DNA of 24,065 nt from a virus (IMGVR_UViG_3300044730_000596:1-24065), one strand, 5' to 3'; counted from the first letter of the stretch, positions 14,496 through 21,173 are shown. The notes: a model not told the origin generated them from the sequence alone. Numbers and translations: made by a program.

Positions 14496-14893
14496 TTACC
14501 TATTGGACAAGTCGCTTCTTTTAACTTTGTTTTAGCTTGCATAAAGCATCCGCATTTTTTACAGGTTTTAGTAGCTTTAATTAAATGTTCGCAGCCCATA
14601 CAAATGTCTAATCTGCTTTTAGCTTCGTCGTCATCAGTATAATTTGCTTTATTAAGTAAGTCCCAAGGTTTAACCGTTCTTTTTTTTGCTACTTCCTCTG
14701 GGAGTGGAGAACAATCAAACTCTCCATCATCATGTCTACAACCAACACCAACCTCTGGATTGTCTGTTAGGTCTACTATTGTGGGGTTTCCAAGAAGAAT
14801 AGCGCCTAGTCTAGGCGGGGTTCCAATAAAGTCTACAACTTCTCCGTCTAGTACAAACCCTACTCTTTTTGAACCCTCTGGTAGTCCATCCAT
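14489..14893 (-). CDS. Zinc-ribbon protein of the fibre-decoration cassette
   Basis: A 134-aa protein. The C-terminal 40 residues hold C-x2-C, C-x2-C-x-C and a final C (ICMGCEHLIKATKTCKKCGC, then TCPIGKW), enough for one or two zinc sites. Similar short ribbons occur as separate small proteins in T4-like cyanophages, from memory. The N-terminal half (GFVLDGEVVDFIGTPPRLGA, then GNPTIVDLTD) looks like a small beta domain. The start follows AGGAG. The gene overlaps the glycosyltransferase gene by seven bases, so the products may act together. The function is unknown. Confidence 0.7.
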   Translation of the reverse strand: MDGLPEGSKRVGFVLDGEVVDFIGTPPRLGAILLGNPTIVDLTDNPEVGVGCRHDDGEFDCSPLPEEVAKKRTVKPWDLLNKANYTDDDEAKSRLDICMGCEHLIKATKTCKKCGCFMQAKTKLKEATCPIGKW

Positions 14894-14934
14894 GTATATC
14901 TCCTATATCGTCCGTCCACTAGTTTACATTAAAT

Positions 14935-15525
14935 TTATAAAATTGGTATCCACTTTTGTGGGTACTGCCTCTCTAGCATTGCTATAGGGGCTACGCTAAA
15001 AGTCAATAGTTTTACATCCGCTTCCCCGTAAACAATACGTTTACCTGCCTCAAACAAAAGTATGGTTCCTTTGGGGGTTGAGTAGGGGGTGTCGTTAATA
15101 ATAGTAGTTGAGGTATCTAAAGACTCTATAAAGTAAATGCCAGAGAAGCAGGGCGCCCTAGTGCCCCCCATGTCATACCAGACATCTGTTCTAACACCCT
15201 CTACATAATCTGAAGAAATATAATATCCAACTTTACTGCTTAGCTCGTAGTAGTTAAGGGCCTCAGTCAGTAGTCCTCTAATAATTTGCAAAGCTTGATT
15301 TATTTGTTTGTTATACGCACCAAGATAATTTTTTGAATTTGGGTCTTCTACAGGAACAAGTCCTAAAAAATCTGCGGCTACTCCGCTATTAAATTTATAC
15401 AGCTCATCTGGTGGGTAGACTTTATTAATTACTGTATCTAATATGTTTTTAGGCTCTGATGCACCTTTAAATACTTTAAAAGGTTTTAGTTCCCTATTTA
15501 ATAGTTCTTCTTCTAGATTACCCAT
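14935..15525 (-). CDS. Jelly-roll-like protein resembling 2OG-Fe(II) oxygenases, iron ligands absent
   Basis: A 196-aa protein. The C-terminal half (YYISSDYVEGVRTDVWYDMG, CFSGIYFIESLD, then TPKGTILLFEAGKRIVYGEA and VKLLTFSVAP) follows the strand order of prolyl-4-hydroxylase-type jelly rolls, including the P-x-G-x-x-x-x-F turn. However, the whole protein contains no histidine, so the H-x-D...H iron triad is missing and normal oxygenase chemistry is not expected. It could be a degenerate or binding version of the fold, or an unrelated cupin-like protein. I start it at ATG 15525, which overlaps the upstream stop by eight bases behind GGGGG, and not at a TTG eight codons earlier. The neighbours are a GNAT-like gene and a glycosyltransferase. 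Confidence 0.6.
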   Translation of the reverse strand: MGNLEEELLNRELKPFKVFKGASEPKNILDTVINKVYPPDELYKFNSGVAADFLGLVPVEDPNSKNYLGAYNKQINQALQIIRGLLTEALNYYELSSKVGYYISSDYVEGVRTDVWYDMGGTRAPCFSGIYFIESLDTSTTIINDTPYSTPKGTILLFEAGKRIVYGEADVKLLTFSVAPIAMLERQYPQKWIPIL

Positions 15526-16090
15526 TAAAGCCCCCAATTCGTTGACCAAACCATATCACAGGAGATGCTGGGTCTCTAGGAGGTTCTTGTTCAGGCATAA
15601 AAGCCCTACCACCAGGCATTGGAGAGTTTGGCTTATTGTGGTTCATAACTTTAGAGAGGGTAGCGTATAGCTTGTTGGTTATAGGACTTCTATCTCTAGT
15701 ACCTTCTAACAGGATACCTCCAGCATTACTATAAAATACTGAACGTAGAACACTAGCTAAAAACTTCCAATATCCTCTTCTTCTGTATATTGGATTTGTG
15801 TACATCCTGTTTGACTCTACTGTTTTATTAGAGTCCGTGTAAGAACCTAAGTAATCTGGTGCTTGGATAGTGTACATATCAGGGTACTCATTTGGAGTAA
15901 ATTGAGAAAAAACTATAGTTCCGTTAGGGTACTTATTGTTTTTATACAGCCCTATAGATATCTTTATTATGTCAGCGTTGATAGAGCAACTGTGAATCCA
16001 TGAATTACCCAGCTCTGTAGGGTACTGAGATAGGCTCATCATAGCGTGACCATCAATTGTTATCGGAGTTATAGTTGTAGTTGAGTCCAT
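15518..16090 (-). CDS. GNAT-like N-acetyltransferase (tentative)
   Basis: A 190-aa protein. Residues about 100-135 (NPIYRRRGYWKFLASVLRSV, then FYSNAGGILLEG) resemble GNAT motif A, where R/Q-x-x-G-x-G/A binds the pyrophosphate of acetyl-CoA, preceded by strands with NGTIVFSQFTPNEYP. The last 45 residues are Pro/Gly-rich (PMPGGRAFMPEQEPPRDPAS). The third motif position is Tyr-Trp instead of Gly, so activity is uncertain. It directly follows the cysteine-rich fibre gene (two-base gap, no good ribosome binding site, probably re-initiation) and overlaps the jelly-roll gene. It may acetylate a fibre or a sugar; both are inferences. Confidence 0.5.
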   Translation of the reverse strand: MDSTTTITPITIDGHAMMSLSQYPTELGNSWIHSCSINADIIKISIGLYKNNKYPNGTIVFSQFTPNEYPDMYTIQAPDYLGSYTDSNKTVESNRMYTNPIYRRRGYWKFLASVLRSVFYSNAGGILLEGTRDRSPITNKLYATLSKVMNHNKPNSPMPGGRAFMPEQEPPRDPASPVIWFGQRIGGFNG

Positions 16091-16092
16091 AG

Positions 16093-18063
16093 TTATTCTA
16101 TTGTATTTGAGTCGTGTACCAACATTCTTTCTGTGTAGAACACATCATAAGGTTCGCAGTCTATAGACACAACCTCATGAGGTATATCGGCTTTTCTAAG
16201 TTGAGTAATATTTTCCCAAGAGCTTGAGCTGTAGTTGTATACCTTATCTTCCATAAACACCTCAGAAGACAAAATAAACATAGCTTTAGCGCCTCGTTTT
16301 ATCAATACGTAGTGAGTATCAGAGAACAAGTCGTTATTAATCATAACTCCTGAAGGCGCTATTCTTCTTACTACATTAACTACAGTTGTTTCTACAGTAG
16401 CAATATCAGGGTTTTTACCTGTCCAGTTTATAGCAGCAAGGTTTGCTCCCGCTAGCTCTTCATAAGGAAACCCTGTTATATCAGCAGAGAGTAATACATC
16501 TCCAACTTCGATAGACCCAGCAGGAGCTAGCCCATCTGGAGTTCTTACTAATGTTGAAATGTTGACTGATTTACCTTGCCATCCGCCGCTAAAATCTCCG
16601 CCGGGAGGAAATAGTGGTCCTGGGTCAGGCGGTGGTGGTGTTGGGGTACCTCCGCCACTGTTTTCACTTCCTGAACCGCCACCAGTTGGTGCGGCAGCAT
16701 TTGAATTGTAATCGCCTTGACAGAGATTTGGGCAAGCACCTGGAGTTATACACCAAGTTCCGTTACCGTAGGTTCCACAAGCGCCTCCGTAGCTGACGCA
16801 AGTATTGCAATCAACGGCTGGAGGTGGTGGTGGCGGTGGTGGAGTTGCACCACTACAAACAAAAGTTTCACCGCATGTAGTAACGGTAATGGTTGCTTGC
16901 CCACCGCAGGAAGACCGATACTCTGTGTAGTAGTACATAAACGTACAGGCTGGAGGTGGTGGTGGCGGTGGTGGTGATGCACTAGTTGCAATACAAGGAC
17001 CATAAGTATTAGGGCAGCCAAAATTAGTTATACATACTGACCGTGTTCCAGGAAGATAGAGGCCCGCAGCATAAACGGTGCACGCTTCAGAAGAAGTTCC
17101 AAGCGCACACGTTACACAATCTAGTGCCGGTGGAGGTGGAGGAGGCGGAGCTGTACCCGTTGATTGACAAGCTGGATACGTTCCAGTGTTGTTATAGCTA
17201 CATGTGGTGTTGTAACCACTACCACTAGCATTTTGACTTGTTGCATAAGAGTTATAACTGCAGTTTCCTACTCCAGCGCCTTGAACAGATGTGGTGCAGT
17301 AATAAGCGTATGAAGAAGCAGCTGGAGGCGGTGGTGGCGGTGGAGGAGGTGTTACTCCTGTGCAAGCACCTTGAATAGTAGAATTACAATAAGCGTCGGA
17401 ATAAGAATAAAGAGTTGCATTACGAGTCCCTGATGCGCAAGTACCATCTGCAACAGTTGTTGCGGTAGTTCCATAAAATGTTCCGCAGTATAACCCCGCA
17501 GAAAATCTATTACCACAAGGTCCTGTCTGGCTAAGAGATGTGCAAGGACTGCAAATGTCGGCTATGTTGTTGTTATCACAATAACAGTTTCCACCAGTAA
17601 AAGTTTGTGGAGTAGTGCAACCACCTACGCCACCACTACAGGTGGGTTGGGATACACTTCCTGAAGCGCCACAAATCCAGTTGCTTGGATTACCAGAAAG
17701 GTTTTGCCAGTAAGAACAACAAGAGCCTGTTGTACATCCACCAAATGCAACACCATTATCTGTTCCGCACACAGCTCCGCCTGCAACAACTGATGTACCG
17801 TTACAGTAATAATATCCGATGCTTACGCAAGAAACTAAACCGCCACCGCCAGGTGAAGGGGGCGCAGGAGGAGGGGGAGTTGGTGGAGGAGGAGGAGGAG
17901 GAGGAGGTGGAGGAGGAGGAGCTGCTGCTGGAAAAGATTGTTTCCAAATACCGTTAGCTCTTACATAAGTGTTAGTTACAGGTCGCCAAACACCAGCTAC
18001 TTTTACATAGTAAGCAGAGGCTACTTGCCATCCGCCAGGTGTTTTAACATACCCATGTGACAT
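16093..18063 (-). CDS. Cysteine-rich, poly-proline modular fibre-like protein with C-terminal Hint-like domain
   Basis: A 656-aa mosaic. Residues 1-45 carry three repeats of Y-V-(K/R)-x-x-G-x-W (YVKTPGGWQ, YVKVAGVWR, YVRANGIWK), a motif of phage fibre N-termini. A 13-proline run opens a linker (about 48-72). Five cysteine-rich modules follow, separated by runs of 7-9 prolines and holding 18, 4, 6, 4 and 6 cysteines; the two 6-Cys modules are similar (both begin DC-x2-C). A Gly/Ser/Pro hinge leads to a Hint-like (hedgehog/intein) domain at about 499-656: SVNISTLVRTPDG, IEVGDVLLS, DTHYVLIKRG and VFYTERMLVHD. The intein Cys1 is Ser and the final Asn is Asp. It is likely a secreted-type or virion fibre stiffened by disulfides. 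No signal peptide is seen. Confidence 0.75.
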   Translation of the reverse strand: MSHGYVKTPGGWQVASAYYVKVAGVWRPVTNTYVRANGIWKQSFPAAAPPPPPPPPPPPPPTPPPPAPPSPGGGGLVSCVSIGYYYCNGTSVVAGGAVCGTDNGVAFGGCTTGSCCSYWQNLSGNPSNWICGASGSVSQPTCSGGVGGCTTPQTFTGGNCYCDNNNIADICSPCTSLSQTGPCGNRFSAGLYCGTFYGTTATTVADGTCASGTRNATLYSYSDAYCNSTIQGACTGVTPPPPPPPPPAASSYAYYCTTSVQGAGVGNCSYNSYATSQNASGSGYNTTCSYNNTGTYPACQSTGTAPPPPPPPALDCVTCALGTSSEACTVYAAGLYLPGTRSVCITNFGCPNTYGPCIATSASPPPPPPPPACTFMYYYTEYRSSCGGQATITVTTCGETFVCSGATPPPPPPPPAVDCNTCVSYGGACGTYGNGTWCITPGACPNLCQGDYNSNAAAPTGGGSGSENSGGGTPTPPPPDPGPLFPPGGDFSGGWQGKSVNISTLVRTPDGLAPAGSIEVGDVLLSADITGFPYEELAGANLAAINWTGKNPDIATVETTVVNVVRRIAPSGVMINNDLFSDTHYVLIKRGAKAMFILSSEVFMEDKVYNYSSSSWENITQLRKADIPHEVVSIDCEPYDVFYTERMLVHDSNTIE

Positions 18064-18069
18064 GCTGAC

Positions 18070-18219
18070 CTACGCACTCGTGTATGTAAGCCAGATATCT
18101 CCGTCTTGACCTACGGTGTTAACAGGTGCACCAGTAGAAACAAAGATGTTACGGTCGCCGTCATCATTACTTGAAAGTACAGTTGCGCCATAGACGCTAA
18201 CATCACCAGGTCTTGGCAT
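18070..18219 (-). CDS. 49-aa beta-rich fibre-associated protein
   Basis: A short gene encoding MPRPGDVSVYGATVLSSNDD and onwards to a C-terminus with GQDGDIWLTYTSA. The ATG (18217-18219) shares one base with the TGA of the upstream gene (TGATG), and the TAG at 18070-18072 lies six bases before the ATG of the cysteine-rich gene, so it fills the gap exactly. The G-x-x-GDIW turn recurs in phage fibre ends and resembles the GDAWFDP segment in the collagen-like protein of this window. Coupled position argues for a real structural or fibre-cap protein. Confidence 0.72.
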   Translation of the reverse strand: MPRPGDVSVYGATVLSSNDDGDRNIFVSTGAPVNTVGQDGDIWLTYTSA

Positions 18220-18557
18220 CAGGTAATCACTATTCCGCTAACAGTTATATTAACAGCAGCGGCATTTGATGCCCTTGCTGTAAGAAACTCGTTGGTAACC
18301 ATAGGTAAATCAACAGCAAAAATTAAATTAGAGTATGCACCAATTGACAAGTCGCACACGATTTTGTTTCCAGTTAGGACTGAGCCTCCGCTGGGTACAA
18401 GGTTGACGTTAAGTGTTACGGCGGAACCAGAACAGTTTGTAAACATAAGCTGCTTTACTACTACAGTTTGACCAGCAACAACTGGGGTGATTATCTGGGC
18501 GTCTGAGGTTGTAAGTGGAAGCGGGCCTGCGAGGCGAGCCGCGTTAAATATTGCCAT
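18219..18557 (-). CDS. Small beta-rich virion-type protein
   Basis: A 112-aa protein of alternating hydrophobic strands (VVAGQTVVVKQLMFTN, SAVTLNVNLVP, AVNITVSGIVIT), predicted all-beta, with the look of a fibre or receptor-interaction module. It opens the fibre cassette, with AAGGAA before the ATG, and resembles the protein that runs off the left edge (1-159), so the phage may carry a small paralogous family next to each of its two fibre genes. The function is inferred from fold type and neighbours only. Confidence 0.7.
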   Translation of the reverse strand: MAIFNAARLAGPLPLTTSDAQIITPVVAGQTVVVKQLMFTNCSGSAVTLNVNLVPSGGSVLTGNKIVCDLSIGAYSNLIFAVDLPMVTNEFLTARASNAAAVNITVSGIVIT

Positions 18558-18620
18558 TTAGTTCCTTCCTAGTGGCTTCCTAAACGTCTAGGATAGCCCA
18601 TAATTTATGGTTTTAGTTGT

Positions 18621-18776
18621 TTACCTAGTACCGTGGTAAGCACGTCCTGGGTTCATGTAGCTCTTGATACTTGGCTTTTCTTTGTCATTTAAGAATATCT
18701 TACGTAGTCCAAACCGAGAATCCCGCACTGTTATTAGTTTGGGTTGGACGTATGTAAACTCTTTTGCTCTACTCAT
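18621..18776 (-). CDS. 51-aa unknown basic protein
   Basis: Starts MSRAKEFTYVQPKLITVRDS and ends SYMNPGRAYHGTR; basic and probably beta at the start. I place the start at ATG 18776 because it overlaps the TGA of the upstream small gene as ATGA and has AGGTGG five bases upstream. The frame stays open further, to a TTG at 18836, but that extension would lie almost entirely inside the upstream gene. Not recognised. Confidence 0.6.
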   Translation of the reverse strand: MSRAKEFTYVQPKLITVRDSRFGLRKIFLNDKEKPSIKSYMNPGRAYHGTR

Positions 18777-18937
18777 GGGGACCACCTGTTCCATTGAATA
18801 GCTTGAGTCACCATACCGGGAATAGATGGCTTCCAACCTGCCTTTGTTATAGCGTCTCTAAATTCTCTGCTACGTCCAGTAAGTAGTTTTACTGGCTCAC
18901 TAGGGACGTTTAGGGGGCTGTTAACTTCTTTTTCCAC
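18773..18937 (-). CDS. 54-aa unknown protein overlapping both neighbours
   Basis: A short frame from GTG 18937 to TGA 18773 encodes MEKEVNSPLNVPSEPVKLLT, then GRSREFRDAITKAGWKPSIP and a Trp-rich end (QWNRWSP). It overlaps the end of the 253-aa gene by 17 bases and the start of the 51-aa gene by four (ATGA). The composition looks like a real folded peptide and explains the otherwise empty stretch. The start is the weak point: GTG without a clear ribosome binding site. Confidence 0.5.
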   Translation of the reverse strand: MEKEVNSPLNVPSEPVKLLTGRSREFRDAITKAGWKPSIPGMVTQAIQWNRWSP

Positions 18938-19682
18938 GGCGTTTACTTGCTAAATAATTTGCTTCGTTACTTAACATTGTTGAACTTGGTTCTGGGTTTA
19001 CTGAGTAACTTCCATCAGAAGCCTTGTTAATACCAGACTTTCTAGATTTAACTGGTTTTGAAGGTGTATCAAATCCTGAAGCATCTGCTTTTTTACCTGC
19101 TGCTCTAGATGCGTATTTTTTAGCGTATGTTGGGCTAATCTCTATTGCGTCTTCTTCTGTAATATGACCGCCAGCTACAGCTGCACGGGTATCTGTGTAA
19201 GTGCCTTTTCTTCCCTTAGACTTACCTGTAGAGCTCCACTGCTTGCCTTCAGCATGCCCGGAAGGATTTGGTTTTGGTGTTGAGTCACCAGCTGTTTGAT
19301 TTTGTACATCTTTAATTACATCTCCGTATTCAACGCTAAATCCACCTTTACCATCCGCAGCAAGTTTTCTTAGTTTGCTACCTTCAGGGGTGTTTTTACC
19401 TGATGCTCCATAATGATAGTCGCCTCGTCGTGTTTCTCTATCGAGGTCGTACTCTTTCATTGTGTTTTCATTTTGCCAGTCTTCAGCACTTCGTTCTCTT
19501 GAACCGCCGCCACCGCCGCCAGCACCTTGACTAGGGTTTTTACCTTTAGAACCAGCAAAGATACCTACACCAACTTGTAGTGCATTTCCGAAAGCAGATG
19601 CTTTTCCTGATTTCTTACCAAAATTAGAAGCTGCATCACCCTCTGCACTAGTTGAGGGTTTTTTCATATCAAAAGTAGCCAT
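18921..19682 (-). CDS. Low-complexity Gly/Ser/Lys-rich protein, unknown
   Basis: A 253-aa protein rich in Gly, Ser, Lys, Ala and Asp with almost no hydrophobic core, including a run of six glycines (about residues 55-60), a charged DRETRRGDYHYGAS segment and a basic C-terminus (YLASKRRGKRS). It is predicted to be mostly disordered and to bind acidic partners such as DNA. It lies between the lysis operon and the fibre cassette. It may be an internal virion protein or an ejected DNA-binding protein; nothing in the sequence decides this. The ribosome binding site is weak, which may mean a low level or an RNA structure in the 56-base gap upstream. Confidence 0.6.
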   Translation of the reverse strand: MATFDMKKPSTSAEGDAASNFGKKSGKASAFGNALQVGVGIFAGSKGKNPSQGAGGGGGGSRERSAEDWQNENTMKEYDLDRETRRGDYHYGASGKNTPEGSKLRKLAADGKGGFSVEYGDVIKDVQNQTAGDSTPKPNPSGHAEGKQWSSTGKSKGRKGTYTDTRAAVAGGHITEEDAIEISPTYAKKYASRAAGKKADASGFDTPSKPVKSRKSGINKASDGSYSVNPEPSSTMLSNEANYLASKRRGKRS

Positions 19683-19738
19683 GATAGAAGTTTATGCTAC
19701 TTTCTCTATGGTGTACCAATAAGCCTTAAAAGCTCTTA

Positions 19739-19834
19739 TCATTTACGTTCTGCCCACCACATGCCAAGAACAGTAGTAACGCATAGCGTTACTATAACTA
19801 CCCCTTGGAAGGTTATGTGGGTTAGGTAGTACAT
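19739..19834 (-). CDS. 31-aa single-helix membrane peptide of the lysis operon
   Basis: The frame from ATG 19834 to TGA 19739 starts MYYLTHITFQGVVIVTLCV and ends WWAERK: one transmembrane helix of about 19 residues with a positive C-terminus, predicting an outside N-terminus. The ATG shares a base with the TAA of the endolysin gene (TAATG), as at the junction just upstream. Size and position fit a lysis accessory such as a pinholin-like or anti-holin peptide. The codons are real-gene-like, but at 31 residues chance cannot be excluded. Confidence 0.5.
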   Translation of the reverse strand: MYYLTHITFQGVVIVTLCVTTVLGMWWAERK

Positions 19835-20382
19835 TACTTACCGCAGGTTGGGCACTTAGCCGCTGGAACCACTGAACCCGCTGCTTTAAACTTAGGACGA
19901 CCAAAGCCAACGATTGAAACCATGACTCCAGCCTTGTTCTTCTTGAAAGCACGAAGTTGCTTGCAAACTTCTCCGCCATTTCTTTGGCTTCCAGACTTCT
20001 TAGAAGATGTGTTTCCCTCTATACACCAAACGGTGCCGTCTTCATTGTCTTTTACAACAATACCAACGTGAGAAATTCTATCGACGTTATCTGAGGGGAA
20101 ATCAAAGTAAGCGATATCTCCTGGTTCTGGGTCTGCAATATCTCCGTCAATCCATGAACCAGCCTTCTTAAAAGCTTGCGCTCCACCTGGAGTATAAACA
20201 GTGTTAGGGATTTTTACGCCAGCTTCATTTCCGCACCAATTAACGAAACTTCCGCACCATGGTTGGAAGTTAGCTTTTGTATAAGCGCCGTATTTTGTTT
20301 CGTTATCTTTAGGGCCTTCAATAACGCCAATTTCTTCTTTAGCAACTTCAATAAGACGTGCTGCTGTTCCTTGTTCTGCCAT
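19834..20382 (-). CDS. CHAP or NlpC/P60-type endolysin
   Basis: A 182-aa cysteine peptidase/amidase. The catalytic Cys sits in FQPWCGSFVNWC (C43), the His in DRISHVGIVV (H105) and the polar third residue in CIEGNTSS (E122/N124), in the right order and spacing for CHAP domains; the PEPGDIAYFDF strand precedes the His as usual. It would cut peptide bonds in host peptidoglycan. No signal peptide is present, so it needs a holin to cross the membrane. A short tail ends CPTCGK, a single C-x2-C knuckle that might bind metal or wall. It lies directly after a two-helix membrane protein gene (shared base TAATG). Confidence 0.85.
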   Translation of the reverse strand: MAEQGTAARLIEVAKEEIGVIEGPKDNETKYGAYTKANFQPWCGSFVNWCGNEAGVKIPNTVYTPGGAQAFKKAGSWIDGDIADPEPGDIAYFDFPSDNVDRISHVGIVVKDNEDGTVWCIEGNTSSKKSGSQRNGGEVCKQLRAFKKNKAGVMVSIVGFGRPKFKAAGSVVPAAKCPTCGK

Positions 20383-20792
20383 TAGTCTTTATCCCAATCT
20401 GTATCAACTGGTTGTTCTTCTGGCATAGCGCCGTCTGGCTTTGCTGCAAGACGTGCTGCTGTAGCATCAATCTCAGCTTCTAATTTTTTGTCTGCTTGAG
20501 TGTTCTTAGCATCCATCTCTTTGTTATCTAATTGTGCTTTCATAATGTCTTTAGCACCAGATGAACCAATCAAGATACCTGCTAGAGTTCCTGTAATAAA
20601 TGTAGCGATGCTTCCAAGAACGTTAAAGAACATTTTGTCATTCTCTGACTGTGCTCCAATTGGCTGTGTCACAAATAAAAGGCCGTAAAGAATGCCTAGT
20701 GATGTACATAGCAGAATTGTTCCTAGTGTGATTCCTAGAATAAACTTTAAGCGAGCATCTAAGTCTTGTGGTGATAATCGTTCTTTACTCAT
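20382..20792 (-). CDS. Two-helix membrane protein, probable holin
   Basis: A 136-aa protein with two transmembrane segments, about residues 16-42 (LKFILGITLGTILLCTSLGI onward) and 54-77 (MFFNVLGSIATFITGTLAGI), followed by a long charged helix (DIMKAQLDNKEMDAKNTQAD) and an acidic tail. Two helices plus a charged C-terminus immediately before the endolysin gene is a typical holin arrangement. AGAAGGA precedes the ATG, and the gene overlaps the lipoprotein gene by eight bases. The extended cytoplasmic helix is longer than in most holins, so a membrane scaffold for the endolysin is an alternative. Confidence 0.65.
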   Translation of the reverse strand: MSKERLSPQDLDARLKFILGITLGTILLCTSLGILYGLLFVTQPIGAQSENDKMFFNVLGSIATFITGTLAGILIGSSGAKDIMKAQLDNKEMDAKNTQADKKLEAEIDATAARLAAKPDGAMPEEQPVDTDWDKD

Positions 20793-21006
20793 TTGGTGTT
20801 CCTTCTGGATTTACAGTAGCGGTAGTTCCGTCTGATGTTTTAACTAAGTCTACAGGACAAGTCTGCGTAGCGGTGCAAACTGGAGGCTTACACTCTGCTT
20901 TTTCCCAATTTGTGGGGTCTTGGCATGGGTATCTAAAATGCCCATCATATCCACAACCTGTCAAAGAAAAAACAAGCAGGGCAGATAATGTAAGTCTTTT
21001 AATCAT
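20785..21006 (-). CDS. Lipoprotein with conserved RYPCQDP motif
   Basis: A 73-aa protein with a lipoprotein signal: MIKRLTLSALLVFSLTGC, lipobox L-T-G-C with the lipidated Cys at residue 18. The mature part has GHFRYPCQDPTNWEKAECKP and then PVCTATQTCPVD: five cysteines besides the lipid Cys. Small lipoproteins with this RYPCQDP-x-NW pattern occur in tailed phages, including cyanophages. Its place in the lysis operon suggests a membrane-anchored lysis factor or a superinfection-exclusion lipoprotein. The start overlaps the upstream stop as ATGA. Confidence 0.75.
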   Translation of the reverse strand: MIKRLTLSALLVFSLTGCGYDGHFRYPCQDPTNWEKAECKPPVCTATQTCPVDLVKTSDGTTATVNPEGTPNE

Positions 21007-21173
21007 TCTTCGTCCTTCGGATTTCTAAGCGGGTAGGTCACCGCCCAAGCAACTAATGTTCCCACAATTGCGTATCCCACAACGGTCTTAGCTGAGCCAT
21101 CTAGAACTACCCAGGCAATAAACATTCCTAATAGAGTCCATAGCTGGTCAATCATATCTTTAACTATCTTCAT
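21003..21173 (-). CDS. 56-aa two-helix membrane protein
   Basis: The frame from ATG 21173 to TGA 21003 starts MKIVKDMIDQLWTLLGMFIA and continues with two hydrophobic segments (LWTLLGMFIAWVVLDG and VVGYAIVGTLVAWAVTYPL), ending in charged NPKDEE. It overlaps both neighbours by ATGA, a strong sign of a real coupled gene. Size and topology suit a small holin or a holin partner. It fills the gap between the big exported protein and the lipoprotein. Confidence 0.75.
   Translation of the reverse strand: MKIVKDMIDQLWTLLGMFIAWVVLDGSAKTVVGYAIVGTLVAWAVTYPLRNPKDEE

Noticed and set aside
14935-15525. Active 2OG-Fe(II) prolyl hydroxylase
   Set aside because: The fold pattern is suggestive, but the protein contains no histidine, so the iron-binding triad cannot be formed.
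16093-16566. A splicing intein at the end of the cysteine-rich protein
   Set aside because: Cys1 and the final Asn are replaced, only five residues follow the last block, and there is no homing endonuclease. A degenerate Hint domain fits better.
19743-19979. Minus-strand 78-aa frame overlapping the endolysin gene end
   Set aside because: It lies mostly inside the endolysin in another frame. The useful part of the region is the separate 31-aa frame that starts at the endolysin stop.
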